From Paraburkholderia diazotrophica (GTDB lineage: Bacteria; Pseudomonadota; Gammaproteobacteria; Burkholderiales; Burkholderiaceae): a stretch of 64,000 nt of DNA. The notes below the pieces were generated by a model that was not told where the DNA came from, did no database searches, and saw only the letters and a list, made by a program, of their open reading frames with translations. The position numbers and the translations under genes were made by a program. The DNA is taken from positions 62,001 to 126,000 of the forward strand of contig NZ_FNYE01000009.1 of NCBI RefSeq assembly GCF_900108945.1, in the 5' to 3' direction. Each line of letters begins with the position of its first letter. The first letter of the stretch is position 1. Below are positions 28,885 to 38,096 of the stretch, in pieces.

Positions 28885-30027
28885 TCAATGAGTGGGTTGA
28901 GCAGACGTCGCGCGCCTGATCGGCGGCGTCTGTGGAATGATTTCGACCCAGTTCGCGCCGCGTCCGCCTTCGCAGCGCGACAGCAGCGCAAGCGCGCCTG
29001 ATTCTGCGTCGATCGCATAGACGGCGACGTGCGTCGACTGCTCTCCGCACGCGACGAGGAAGCGTCCGCTCGGGTCGATACGGAAGCCGCGCGGTTGCGT
29101 TTCGGTGTCGGTATAGCCCGCGTAGTCGAGCGATCCGTTGTCCGTCACGCGATAGCCGATCAACCGGCTCGTCGTGCGCTCGGCGACGAAAATAAAATGT
29201 CCGTCGGGGGTGATCTGAATGTCGGCGGCCCAGATAAGTGTCGATGGATCGACTTGAGCGCCCGCAGTGCCAGCAGTGCCCGCAACAAGCGGACGCGCGC
29301 GGCCGTCGTGCAGATGAGCGAGCACCGGCGCACGCGGCGCGACCGAGCGGGCCGTGAGCGTGCCCGCTTCTGTATCGCGTGCGAACACGGCGACCGTCGC
29401 GCGAAACTCGCTCGATACATAGAGTGTCTTGCCATCCGGCGAAAACCGCAGATGACGCGGACCGAAGCCCGCCTCGACGCGAATCTTCTGCACGAGTTCG
29501 AGTCGCGCATCGGCGGCGCGCTCGACGATCGCGAAACACGACACCGTATCGGAGCCGAGTGACGCGACGTACGCAAAGCGGCCATCCGCGGATGCCACGA
29601 TCGAATGCGCGTGCTCGATGCCTTCGATCACCTGGAACGGTTCGACTTGCGCATTGGCGTGAATATCGGCGGCGCGATACAGGCTCACCGAATGCTCGCC
29701 ATACGATGCGCCGAGCAGCCATGCGCCGGACGGCGTCAGCGACAGATAGGCGAGGCTCGATGCAATGGACGTCGTTCGCAGCCGCGTGAGATCGCCCGTG
29801 CCCGAATCGACGGAATACGTGACGATGGTCCGCTTCGCTGCGCGCGTTGCGGCGTGGAGCATGGTGCCGCCGGCGGACAGCGCCATCGGCATGGCGGCCT
29901 CGCCAGCGGGATGACGCGCGACGTGCTCGATGTGGCCCGTCGATGCGTCGACGCGAAACACGGCAAGATCGCCGTCCGCCGCGTTCGAGACGATCGCGAA
30001 AAACGATGCGGGAGTCGGGTCGCTCAT
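28885..30027 (-). CDS. Beta-propeller lactonase (6-phosphogluconolactonase-like)
   Basis: A 380-residue protein of the YbhE/Pgl seven-bladed propeller family, with recurring blade segments such as [34 protein letters not shown] and [20 protein letters not shown]. No signal peptide is seen from ATG 30027. In this operon it would hydrolyse a sugar-acid lactone such as glucaro- or galactaro-lactone; that is inference from context. The frame runs upstream to 30249, over the end of garR, so ATG 30027 is chosen by homology to family N-termini. Confidence 0.85.
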   Translation of the reverse strand: MSDPTPASFFAIVSNAADGDLAVFRVDASTGHIEHVARHPAGEAAMPMALSAGGTMLHAATRAAKRTIVTYSVDSGTGDLTRLRTTSIASSLAYLSLTPSGAWLLGASYGEHSVSLYRAADIHANAQVEPFQVIEGIEHAHSIVASADGRFAYVASLGSDTVSCFAIVERAADARLELVQKIRVEAGFGPRHLRFSPDGKTLYVSSEFRATVAVFARDTEAGTLTARSVAPRAPVLAHLHDGRARPLVAGTAGTAGAQVDPSTLIWAADIQITPDGHFIFVAERTTSRLIGYRVTDNGSLDYAGYTDTETQPRGFRIDPSGRFLVACGEQSTHVAVYAIDAESGALALLSRCEGGRGANWVEIIPQTPPIRRATSAQPTH

Positions 30028-30079
30028 GATGTGCGCGCGTTCATTCGACGATCCGGCACGCGCGGCGGATGCGTCATCG

Positions 30080-30973
30080 TCATTTCCGCTGCTGTCCGAT
30101 TTCGTGATCGGCGAGATACTCGAGCGCGCGGACCATGCCAGAGTGATCCCATGCGTTGCCGCCGTGCGCCGCGCATGCGTTGAAAAGTGCCTGACAGGTG
30201 GCCGTATTCGGCAGCGAGACGCCGAGCGCCTGCGCCGTCGAAAGCGCAAGGTTAAGATCCTTTTGATGCAGCTCGATACGGAAGCCCGGATCGAACGTGC
30301 GCTTCGTCATCCGTTCGCCGTGTACTTCCAGAATGCGCGACGAAGCGAAGCCGCCCATCAGCGCCTTGCGCACCTTCTCGGCATCGACGCCCGCTTTCGA
30401 CGCCAGCAGCAGCGCCTCGCCGACGGCTTCGATCGTTGCCGCGACGATGACCTGATTGGCCACCTTGCAGATCTGGCCCGCGCCCACTTCGCCGATCAGC
30501 GAGACGTTCTTGCCCATCATGTCGAAGAACGGCTTGACGGCATCGAACGTGGCTTGTGGACCGCCCACCATGATTGTCAGCGACGCGGCCTTCGCGCCGA
30601 CTTCACCGCCGGAGACGGGCGCGTCGAGATATTCGGCGCCCTTCGCGCGCACGCGCGCCGCGAAGTCGCGCGTTGCGATCGGCGAGATCGAGCTCATGTC
30701 GACGACGATCTGTCCTTGACGCAGCTTGCCTGCCACACCGTTCTCGCCGAACAGCACGCGTTCGACGTCGGGCGTGTCGGGCACCATGATGAAAATCACA
30801 TCGGCTTTTTCCGCGACTTCGGCGGGGCTGCCACATGCGAGCACGCCTGCCTGCGTCAGCTCATCCGGCACGCCGCTGCGCGTGAAGGCGGCAAGCTCGA
30901 CACCGTTCTTGCGAAGATTGGCCGCCATGGGCTTGCCCATGATGCCGAGTCCGATGAAGCCTGCTTTTTTCAT
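30080..30973 (-). CDS. garR: 2-hydroxy-3-oxopropionate (tartronate semialdehyde) reductase
   Basis: A 297-residue beta-hydroxyacid dehydrogenase. It begins with the Rossmann motif FIGLGIMGKPMAANL and has the substrate motif DAPVSGGEVGA, the catalytic lysine region GAGQICKVANQVIV, and KDLNLAL. It reduces tartronate semialdehyde, the product of the adjacent garL aldolase, to D-glycerate. It lies 39 bp downstream of garL on the same strand. Confidence 0.93.
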   Translation of the reverse strand: MKKAGFIGLGIMGKPMAANLRKNGVELAAFTRSGVPDELTQAGVLACGSPAEVAEKADVIFIMVPDTPDVERVLFGENGVAGKLRQGQIVVDMSSISPIATRDFAARVRAKGAEYLDAPVSGGEVGAKAASLTIMVGGPQATFDAVKPFFDMMGKNVSLIGEVGAGQICKVANQVIVAATIEAVGEALLLASKAGVDAEKVRKALMGGFASSRILEVHGERMTKRTFDPGFRIELHQKDLNLALSTAQALGVSLPNTATCQALFNACAAHGGNAWDHSGMVRALEYLADHEIGQQRK

Positions 30974-31012
30974 TCGCTACTCCAGATAGTGTGAGGTGAG
31001 GGGGCGTTCCGC

Positions 31013-31798
31013 TCAGTCCGGCATGAAATGCTTTCGGACGTTTAGCGCGGCGTTGCGCAGAAGCCCCATGTCGGCGCACACGGAAACCAGCGTGCTGCCC
31101 ATCGCGAGATAGCGCTCGGCTTCCTGCTGCACGGGCGCGAGGATGCCCGAAGCTTTGCCCGCTGCCTTCGCCCGTTCGAACACATGCGCGATGGCCTGCT
31201 GGACATCGGCGTGCGCGGGATTGCCGAGATGGCCGTATGCGGCGGCGAGGTCCGACGGTCCGATGAAGACGCCGTCGATGCCTTCGACCGCCGCGATTTC
31301 GTCGATCGCCTCGACGGCCGCGCGGCTCTCGATCTGCACGACGACGCAGATGTTTTCGTTGGCGACGTGCAGGTAGTCAGTCACGGTGCCGTAGCGGTTG
31401 CCGCGCTGACTGACCGACACGCCGCGAATGCCGTGCGGCGGATAGCGGGTGGCGGCCACGGCGCGGCGCGCATCGTCCGCGCTATCGACGAACGGAATCA
31501 GGAAATTGAAGAAGCCCAGGTCGAGCATGCGCTTGATGATCACGCTGTCGTTGGCGGGCGGCCGAACCACGGGCGCCGAGCGGCTGTCCTTCAACGCCAT
31601 CAGTTGCGGGATCAGCGTGAGTTCGTCGTTGGGCGCGTGCTCGGCGTCGAGCAGGAGCCAGTCGAAGCCCACGGTGCCCAGCAGTTCGGTCGTGATCGGG
31701 CTGGCAAACGACGCCCAGCAGCCGATGAGCCGCTCGCCGCTTCTGACGGCGGCGCGAAAGCTGTTCGGCAGCGGTTGATATGGGGACGGCTGGTTCAT
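31013..31798 (-). CDS. garL: 2-dehydro-3-deoxyglucarate aldolase (HpcH/HpaI family)
   Basis: A 261-residue class II aldolase. It has [12 protein letters not shown] with the catalytic histidine, [20 protein letters not shown] with the metal-binding glutamate, and [17 protein letters not shown] with the metal-binding aspartate. It cleaves 2-dehydro-3-deoxy- or 5-dehydro-4-deoxyglucarate to pyruvate and tartronate semialdehyde. It is the first gene of the garL-garR-lactonase-gudD-kdgD operon. GGAG precedes ATG 31798. Confidence 0.92.
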   Translation of the reverse strand: MNQPSPYQPLPNSFRAAVRSGERLIGCWASFASPITTELLGTVGFDWLLLDAEHAPNDELTLIPQLMALKDSRSAPVVRPPANDSVIIKRMLDLGFFNFLIPFVDSADDARRAVAATRYPPHGIRGVSVSQRGNRYGTVTDYLHVANENICVVVQIESRAAVEAIDEIAAVEGIDGVFIGPSDLAAAYGHLGNPAHADVQQAIAHVFERAKAAGKASGILAPVQQEAERYLAMGSTLVSVCADMGLLRNAALNVRKHFMPD

Positions 31799-31907
31799 TT
31801 CATTCTCCTGTTGGCCAGAGCAGGCGCTTTAGCGCTTGCTCCGGGCCGATGCAAGCGGATTGCCCGGCTGACGAACCACGCAAGGCGAATTTCGTCCTGC
31901 GCGGAAC

Positions 31908-31936
31908 ATGGTATGTCATAGGACGTCTGAACACAA
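31908..31936 (-). promoter_or_regulatory. Candidate garL operon promoter with operator in the spacer
   Basis: On the minus strand TTGTGT (31936-31931) and TACCAT (31913-31908) lie 17 bases apart, each matching four of six consensus positions. The spacer contains the inverted repeat GTC-ATAG-GAC (31915-31924). Its TAGGAC core recurs in the promoter of the FadR-type gene (33078-33090), as expected for one repressor binding both. It lies about 110 bp before garL. Confidence 0.4.
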
Positions 31937-32230
31937 GATAAGTCGTCAGTTGACTAGGAGGAAGGGTGGTAAACCCTGGACGCGCCGCAACGCATCCGCA
32001 GGAAGCCTGCAAAGCGGGGCGCACAGAAGGCATACACGGTTAGCTTGCGAAATTAGTTGTATGATGACGGATGCCGGCTGGACGGATGCAGAAAAGACGG
32101 CGCGCCGCGAGCGCTCTCCAGCAGAGCCGTTGTCACAGTCGTTGGCCGACGACAATCCCGTTCAGCCGATTGCGTCGCCCGGTAAGCACGATCGTCAACG
32201 CTTGATCGTCAGATGCGCTGCGCAAATAAA

Positions 32231-32257
32231 AAGAGCGGCCACATGCGGGCCGCTCTT
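32231..32257 (-). terminator. Rho-independent terminator of the FadR-type regulator
   Basis: A perfect 10-bp stem, AAGAGCGGCC (32231-32240) with GGCCGCTCTT (32248-32257), and a 7-base loop. On the minus strand it is followed by TTTTTATTT. It lies 22 bp past the stop of the regulator gene and separates it from the glucarate operon. Confidence 0.9.
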
Positions 32258-32279
32258 CCGATTGCGTGCTCTCGACGGC

Positions 32280-33038
32280 TCACGTCGTGCGTGTCGCCGC
32301 TTCTTCCGCCTGAGCGCTTGCACGGCGCAAGCGTTCACGGCTGCTCGACAGATGCATGCGCATCGCGGCGCGCGCGCCGTCGGGGTCCTTGCGTGCGATC
32401 GCGTCGAGAATGTTTTCGTGTTCGAGATTGACCCGCGCCATATACGCGCTGAGATCGCTTTGCGCGAGCCCCGGCGAATCCACGCGATGCCGCGGAATCA
32501 GCGCCGTGCCGAGTTGCGTGAGGATGTCGACGAAATAGCGGTTGCCCGTCGCGCTCGCAATCGAAATGTGGAATCGCAAGTCGGCGGCCGTGCTGTCGCC
32601 GCCGGCGCGGCTCGCTGCTTCGATGGCGTCGAGTGCTTCGCGTATCTTCGCGATATCGCGTTCGCTCGCGCGTTGGGCCGCGAGCCCCGCGCATTCCGTT
32701 TCGAGGCTGATGCGCAACTCCAGCACCGAGAGCACGTCGTTGAGTGTGGTCGCGGGAACCATCTCCAGACCCAGCGGCTCGCGACGCGGTTCGAGCACGA
32801 AGCTGCCGATGCCGTGGCGCGTTTCGATCACGCTATTGGCCTGCAGCCGCGAAATGGCTTCGCGCACCACGGTGCGGCTCACGCCGAGCAACGACATCAG
32901 AGTAGTTTCCGTCGGCAGCTGATCGCCGGGTTTGAGCGCGTGCGAGGCAACCTGCTCGTTCACATAAGCGACGACCTGATCGGCAAGACTCCCGCGTGCC
33001 CGCCTTGGGGTCGAACCTGGTGCTACGGACGCGGCCAT
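32280..33038 (-). CDS. GntR family transcriptional regulator (FadR subfamily)
   Basis: A 252-residue regulator: winged helix with LADQVVAYVNEQVASHALK, PGDQLPTETTLMSLLGVSRT and VVREAISRLQA, then an FCD helical effector domain with LELRISLETECAGLAAQRA and LRFHISIASATGNRYF. It is transcribed separately from, and directly upstream of, the glucarate operon, from which a terminator divides it. It is the likely repressor of that operon, responding to a sugar acid. A palindromic GT/AC-type operator overlaps its own promoter. Confidence 0.92.
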   Translation of the reverse strand: MAASVAPGSTPRRARGSLADQVVAYVNEQVASHALKPGDQLPTETTLMSLLGVSRTVVREAISRLQANSVIETRHGIGSFVLEPRREPLGLEMVPATTLNDVLSVLELRISLETECAGLAAQRASERDIAKIREALDAIEAASRAGGDSTAADLRFHISIASATGNRYFVDILTQLGTALIPRHRVDSPGLAQSDLSAYMARVNLEHENILDAIARKDPDGARAAMRMHLSSSRERLRRASAQAEEAATRTT

Positions 33039-33456
33039 GAAACGCTCCTCGGGGATTCAGATTTGTCTTCATTATACGTTGTCCTACAACGCGAAAGCGG
33101 CGCGTAGTTACGAATTGACCGGCCGTAAAAAGGCGAATATGCGCGGGTTTGTATCGGTGTTAGCGGCTCTATCGCCTGTCTCGTCGGACGTCGCATTGCA
33201 GGCTCGCTCTCCACAACCGGTGCGCGTTTTGTTGCAGCAGCAAGCATCTGCAACCCGGCTTACGTATATGCGGAGCGATGTCCGGTGAACACGCTTGTGA
33301 CATAGTCCGCGCTGGACAGACATACGTGAAGTCTGCGTTCGCTGTACGGTATATTGCGAGCCTGATCTGCCAGCGCACATGAGGCGATCAAATCCGTCGC
33401 CTCGCCGTCGGCGAGCCCGGACGGTTCTCATGTCGCCAGACCGCTATCGGAACCGT
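33039..33456. other. Gene-free divergent region
   Basis: It separates the FadR-type regulator from the first GGDEF gene. Apart from the operator near 33071-33090 I see no supported feature; a short open frame here has no recognisable content. Confidence 0.5.
33071..33090 (-). promoter_or_regulatory. Minus 10 box and palindromic operator of the FadR-type gene
   Basis: On the minus strand a perfect TATAAT (33076-33071) is directly preceded by the palindrome GTTGT-AGG-ACAAC (33090-33078). FadR-subfamily operators have the form GT-N3-AC inside a palindrome, which this matches. The gene starts at 33038, so the site would give autoregulation. No good minus 35 box was found. Confidence 0.55.
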
Positions 33457-34620
33457 ATGCCAGCCTTTGATCTCCGCACCGTCATTCTCATGTCGTCAGT
33501 CATGCCTGGGCTGATGTCGCTCGTGATGTTTTCGCTGAGCCGTGGTTTTCCGACGAACATTCGCGGCGTCGGGCATTGGGCGTCGGGGGCGCTGATCGTG
33601 TCGGTGTCAGCGATCATGCTTGCGCTGCGCGGCGGCATCGCCGACTGGCTTTCGTTTCTCGTCGCCAATGTCGGGATGATCCTCGGCACGGGACTGTGGC
33701 TGATCGGCAGCCAGCTGTTTTTCGGGCGCCGTCCGTCGCGGCGCTTCATTGCCTTGCTGCTGATCGTCGGCATCATCGCGATGAGCTGGACGACGTGGGT
33801 GCAGCCGTCCGCAGCGGGCCGCACGCTGTGGATGTCGCTGATCCTGACCTTGACCTACGGGACGCATTGCGTCGTGATGCTGCGTTTGGGCCGCGGCAGC
33901 AACACCGCGCTGTTCGTCGGCTCGATGCTGCTGGTCCAGGCGGCCGTGACGGCCGCGCGAGTCGTGACGATGTTCACGCCGTCATGGGCGAACGCCGGAC
34001 TCTTTTCGGCGGACCTGTTCCAGAAGATCTATCTGACGACGAGCGCGCTGATGTCGCTGACAGTGACGGTCGGCCTGCTGTTCGCGGCGATGGACCGGCT
34101 TCGCAATCAGCTCGAACAGCAGTCCTTCATGGACCCGCTGACGGGCTTGCTGAATCGCCGCGCCTTTCTGAGCGCGCATCAGCAGGAACGCGAAAAGACG
34201 ATGCGCGCAGGCGGGCTCCTTTCGCTGATGCTGATCGATCTCGATCACTTCAAGCACGTGAACGACACGTACGGGCACGCGACGGGCGATCGCATCCTGA
34301 CCGACTTCGCGCGACGCGTCGCCGACATGCTGCCGGAGCACGGCCACTTTGCGCGCTGGGGCGGCGAGGAATTTGCCGTGCTGCTGCCGCGCGCGCAACC
34401 CGACGAGGCGCGAGAGCAGGCCGAAATCATCCGGCGAAGGGTCGAGCGGAAAGAGGATCAATCGCTGCCCGGCTATACGTGCAGCATCGGCGTCGCGTGC
34501 ATGGCCGCTGCCGACGCGACGATCGAGCAACTCGCGCGCGATGCCGACGAAGCGCTGTACGGCGCGAAGCGCGGCGGCCGGAACTGCGTGCGGATCAGCG
34601 ATCATGTGATTCTGCTTTAG
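33457..34620 (+). CDS. Membrane diguanylate cyclase (GGDEF)
   Basis: A 387-residue protein with six or seven membrane segments in the first 200 residues, then a GGDEF domain: DPLTGLLNRRAFLSAHQQE, LIDLDHFKHVNDTYGH and the active site ARWGGEEFAVLLPR. It should make cyclic di-GMP from GTP. The RxxD inhibitory site five residues before GGEEF is absent (PEHG), so simple product inhibition is not expected. The frame is open to 33379; ATG 33457 (MPAFDLRTVILMSSVMPGL) starts directly before the first membrane segment, but its ribosome binding site is weak. Confidence 0.9.
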   Translation: MPAFDLRTVILMSSVMPGLMSLVMFSLSRGFPTNIRGVGHWASGALIVSVSAIMLALRGGIADWLSFLVANVGMILGTGLWLIGSQLFFGRRPSRRFIALLLIVGIIAMSWTTWVQPSAAGRTLWMSLILTLTYGTHCVVMLRLGRGSNTALFVGSMLLVQAAVTAARVVTMFTPSWANAGLFSADLFQKIYLTTSALMSLTVTVGLLFAAMDRLRNQLEQQSFMDPLTGLLNRRAFLSAHQQEREKTMRAGGLLSLMLIDLDHFKHVNDTYGHATGDRILTDFARRVADMLPEHGHFARWGGEEFAVLLPRAQPDEAREQAEIIRRRVERKEDQSLPGYTCSIGVACMAAADATIEQLARDADEALYGAKRGGRNCVRISDHVILL

Positions 34621-34932
34621 GCGCGTCAGTGCGGTGAACGCCATTGCGTTCGACACAAGACCCGGTGCCGAAGCGTGCGGACGCAACGACAATCGACGTT
34701 ATTCGGCAGCGCGGACGGCGCCGCAAGAACGTCTATTGCACCGGCCCGCGACAAGTACTGTGCAAGGGAATACGTCGAGTGCTATCTACTCTTGAAACGC
34801 CAGTGCACCAGTACTTCGCTATTGAAACCGGACGCTTGACTATCATCTTGCTGTCGAAAATTTCGGCGTAAAATCCGGCTTTCGCCGCGATGTGCCGGCC
34901 TAAAGCCATCACATCAGGTCATCACGTCAGCG
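34621..34932 (+). other. Gap between two GGDEF genes
   Basis: No protein-like frame. It must hold the promoter of the second GGDEF gene; a TTGACT at 34836-34841 and a TAAAAT at 34869-34874 are spaced too widely to form a standard promoter. Confidence 0.4.
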
Positions 34933-36147
34933 ATGCATGTGGATCTTATAACTCTATATCTCCTCGCGATCGGAACCCTTCTCGCCAGTTGCGGGATGAC
35001 GCTCTGGGAGCGTCGCACGCATCCCGGACGCAGCAGGGAATTGCAAATACTGGCAGCGGGATACGCCACGCTTGCCATCGGCTGTGCGGTGGCGCCGTTG
35101 CGCCACGATCTGCCCGGCGCGGCGGGCTCTGCGCTAAGCAACCTGATCATCGTCTCCGGCTATCTGCTGATCCTGCACGGCGTCGCATCGTTGAGCAACC
35201 GGCAATACCGTGCGGGTTCGATCGGCATGCTCGTTCTACTGGCGCTGGCGTGGGCGGTTGGCGGCACGCGGTGGCAAGAAACCATGTGGAGCTACGTGAG
35301 TGCGTTCCCAATCGCGGTGGCTTGCGGCATGACGTCCCGCGAGCTGCTGCGATGCGACGGAATGAAAGGGATGCAGTCGCGGCACATCGCTGCAATCGTG
35401 TCGGGCGCCCATGCATTCTTCTATGCCGCGAGAGCATTTGTGTTGCCCGGTCTCGTGGCGCTGTATGGGCAAGGCATGCTGCTGGTTGTCGGCAAGATCA
35501 CGATATACGAGGGCGTGCTGTATTCGGTCGTTCTGCCGATGACCTTGCTGAGGCTCGTGCGCGACGAAGCCCACGGTCAGCTTCTAAAGGAATCGCAGAC
35601 GGATTATCTGACCGGTCTTGGCAATCGCAGATGGTTTTTCGAAGAGGGCGCGCGCGTCATCCGCGGTGAAGTGTCCCGGCCAGTTTCATTACTTGCGTTC
35701 GACCTGGATCAATTCAAGGCAATCAACGATCGATACGGCCACGAGACGGGCGACGAGGTCCTGAAGTCATTTGGGGATGTCGCCCGCGGCGTGTTGGGAC
35801 GGGATGCGATTCTCGCGCGTATAGGCGGAGAAGAATTTGCCGCATTGCTGCCTCGACATGACAGCGTTCGCAGCAAAGAGGTGGGCGAGGCTATCGTCAG
35901 GCGCTTCGCCGACGCCGTCTCTCACAGGAAGAACGGCGTCGAGATCAGGGGCACGGTCAGCATCGGACTGGCGCAGTCCACAAGCGAAACGCTCACGCTT
36001 GCCGACCTGCTGGCAGCCGCCGATCAGGCGTTGTACAGCGCGAAATCGCTTGGCGGGAATCGGGTTGAACTGGCGCAGCCGGCCGCACGCCTGGGATCTC
36101 GCGACGATGACGATGAAGTTGCGTCTCGCCGCAGAAGTACTGTTTAA
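34933..36147 (+). CDS. Membrane diguanylate cyclase (GGDEF)
   Basis: A 404-residue protein with about six or seven membrane segments (first one LYLLAIGTLLASCGMTLW) and a GGDEF domain: DYLTGLGNRRWFFEEGA, FDLDQFKAINDRYGHETG and ARIGGEEFAALLPRH. The active-site residues are intact; no RxxD site is present before GGEEF (GRDA at that position). It ends in an acidic/arginine-rich tail (DDDDEVASRRRSTV). It follows another membrane GGDEF protein in the same direction and faces a secreted glycosidase gene. Confidence 0.9.
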   Translation: MHVDLITLYLLAIGTLLASCGMTLWERRTHPGRSRELQILAAGYATLAIGCAVAPLRHDLPGAAGSALSNLIIVSGYLLILHGVASLSNRQYRAGSIGMLVLLALAWAVGGTRWQETMWSYVSAFPIAVACGMTSRELLRCDGMKGMQSRHIAAIVSGAHAFFYAARAFVLPGLVALYGQGMLLVVGKITIYEGVLYSVVLPMTLLRLVRDEAHGQLLKESQTDYLTGLGNRRWFFEEGARVIRGEVSRPVSLLAFDLDQFKAINDRYGHETGDEVLKSFGDVARGVLGRDAILARIGGEEFAALLPRHDSVRSKEVGEAIVRRFADAVSHRKNGVEIRGTVSIGLAQSTSETLTLADLLAAADQALYSAKSLGGNRVELAQPAARLGSRDDDDEVASRRRSTV

Positions 36148-36234
36148 CGCTGTTTAAACGCGGGATTTGCGAAGCTGTTGTCGTCGTATGGCTTCGGTCG
36201 TTTCTGCCTTTTGAACGCCAGGGTCGGCTACGAT

Positions 36235-36262
36235 AAAAAACGGCCCGCCGGGTGGCGGGCCG
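36235..36262 (-). terminator. Rho-independent terminator of the glycosidase lipoprotein gene
   Basis: CGGCCCGCC (36241-36249) pairs perfectly with GGCGGGCCG (36254-36262) around a 4-base loop. On the minus strand it runs into TTTTTT (36240-36235). It lies 40 bp past the stop of the glycosidase-like gene. Confidence 0.9.
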
Positions 36263-36302
36263 CTAAGACAGCTTCGTCGATGCTCGACCGGTTTTTGCCG
36301 GA

Positions 36303-38096
36303 TCAGCTGTCGGCGTTTGCCGAAATGAAGCTCGAAAGCGCCGAGTACGGCTGGCTAATCGGAGTACCGTTGATCATAATGCCGTACGTGTTATTGCCGC
36401 TGTCCAGCACGTAGTACATCACAGACTGGATGTTGTGGCTCTTTCTCGACCGGTAGAAGTTCGCCAGTGTCGAAGAAATGTAGGACGCGCGATAAGCCTC
36501 GGTTTTCTCCGGACCCGTATTCCATTCGGAGATGATGAACGGCACACCATATCGGGCCTTGCAGTAGGTCGGCAGATCGAAGCCCGGACCCGCACCGTCG
36601 ACCCCGATGTTGAAGATGTCGCCGTACACTTCGTAGTTGTGCCACGTCGTGACGTCCCAGCGCACTTTCGGATAGCCGCCGCTGCCGTCCGGCTGCATGC
36701 CGTCCCACAGCGCATCGGCTGCGCCGACATCCGCAACACAGAAGTTGATGCCGCACTTCGCCGACGGTTGAACCGACTTCACGCCATCGATCATCCCTCG
36801 CATCACGCCGCGCATGACGGGCCAGTTGGCGTTGTTGAAATCGGAGGCCTTTGTTCCGGCGTACGTGAAGTCCATGACAGTTGCGTCCTGTCGCGTCAGC
36901 TCGTTTCCGCATTCATAAAGCGTGACGCCATACGGCTGGAGCGCTTTTGCGATCGTCATGCCGACCGCGAATCCGCGGTTGTATGCGGCGCCTTCGCCGG
37001 GAAGCAGCGCACCCGTTGCGTCATACACGCCCTGGTTGACGAGAACGAACAGTGTGAGTCCGGCGGCCTGGAAGGCCTGCGCCAGCTTCGTGACGGCATT
37101 CAGTTGCATCGGATCGTCGGTACATCCCACGCGATATGACGTGCAGCCCATGCTCTTCATGATCGCGACGAGCTGCGCGGGCGTGTACGTGTAGTCGAAG
37201 TGTCCGTTGATGCCATAGAAGCTTCCGGCCGTCGTCAGCGATGTAGCAAGGCGCGGGTCGTCGCACGGCAACCATCTGTCGAGATCGGCGAGCACGTAGA
37301 ACTGCCCGCCCGTGCCGCGATGCCAGATCTTGCCGCCATACCACAGCAGAAGCGAAACGTTGTATGTGTTGCCGACGGTTGCGCGGTTGCGGTAGATGAC
37401 GCCATTGACGACAGTCCAGATTGCGCCCGTCTTGTCGATGATGTACGAAGCCGAAGGAATGGTCGTGCCGTCCGCCGACGTGCCGCCCAGACGCGGATCG
37501 TTGCAGGCGTTCCACGTCGTGCCGTTCCATGCGTAGAACTGACCGCCCGTGCCCTGGTGGTACATGCTGCCGCCGAACCACAGCAGCAGCGACACGTTGT
37601 ACGTATTGCCGACTTTCGATCCGTTTCGATAGATCACGCCGTTGACGACGGTCCATACCGCGCCCGACGTGTCGGTGATCTGCGAAGCGGGCGGAATCGA
37701 GGTGCCGTCGCTGGAGGCGCCGCCGCCGCCCAGGCGCGGATCGCTGCTCGCCAACCATGTGGTGCCGTTATACGCGTAGAACTGGCCGCCCGTGCCCTGG
37801 TGATAAACGGTGCCGCCGTACCACAGCACCAGCGTGACGTTGTAGTTGTTGCCGGCCTTTACGCCGTTCAGATACACGGAACCGCCGGACAGCGTCCATA
37901 CGGAACCGTTGTTATCGATGATCGACGATGCGGATGGAATCGTCGTGCCGTTCGCCGATGCAGCGCTTGCGCGCGCTGTCGATCTGGCAACGGGCGAGCT
38001 GCCGCTGATGCCTTCACTGCCACCGCCGCAAGCGGTCAGAATGTAGCTGCCACCAAGGGAAGTTAGGAGTCCGAGAAATTGACGTCGTTTGATCAT
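36303..38096 (-). CDS. Tat-exported lipoprotein with three N-terminal repeats and a clan GH-A glycosidase domain
   Basis: A 597-residue protein. The N-terminus KRRQFLGLL is Tat-like and is followed by a lipobox (ILTAC, cysteine 23). Three repeats of about 77 residues follow (about 49-126, 128-203, 204-280). Each reads roughly DGTxIPxAS, GxVWTVxNGVIYRNG, NVSLLLWYGG, YHQGTGGQFYAWN, DPRLGG. Residues 285-597 look like a TIM-barrel glycosidase: TLYECGNELT holds the Asn-Glu acid/base pair and IISEWNTG the likely nucleophile glutamate. The repeats may bind carbohydrate. A surface role in polysaccharide cleavage or remodelling is inferred. Start at ATG 38096; GAGG is rather far upstream. Confidence 0.8.
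   Translation of the reverse strand: MIKRRQFLGLLTSLGGSYILTACGGGSEGISGSSPVARSTARASAASANGTTIPSASSIIDNNGSVWTLSGGSVYLNGVKAGNNYNVTLVLWYGGTVYHQGTGGQFYAYNGTTWLASSDPRLGGGGASSDGTSIPPASQITDTSGAVWTVVNGVIYRNGSKVGNTYNVSLLLWFGGSMYHQGTGGQFYAWNGTTWNACNDPRLGGTSADGTTIPSASYIIDKTGAIWTVVNGVIYRNRATVGNTYNVSLLLWYGGKIWHRGTGGQFYVLADLDRWLPCDDPRLATSLTTAGSFYGINGHFDYTYTPAQLVAIMKSMGCTSYRVGCTDDPMQLNAVTKLAQAFQAAGLTLFVLVNQGVYDATGALLPGEGAAYNRGFAVGMTIAKALQPYGVTLYECGNELTRQDATVMDFTYAGTKASDFNNANWPVMRGVMRGMIDGVKSVQPSAKCGINFCVADVGAADALWDGMQPDGSGGYPKVRWDVTTWHNYEVYGDIFNIGVDGAGPGFDLPTYCKARYGVPFIISEWNTGPEKTEAYRASYISSTLANFYRSRKSHNIQSVMYYVLDSGNNTYGIMINGTPISQPYSALSSFISANADS

Larger units (their letters stand above)
31799..32279. other. Gene-free upstream region of the glucarate operon
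   Basis: No frame here resembles a protein. It holds the candidate operon promoter near 31908-31936 and the terminator of the upstream regulator gene near 32231-32257, listed separately. Confidence 0.6.

Noticed and set aside
34836-34874. Sigma-70 promoter TTGACT ... TAAAAT before the second GGDEF gene
   Set aside because: The spacing is 27 bases, far outside the normal 16-18.
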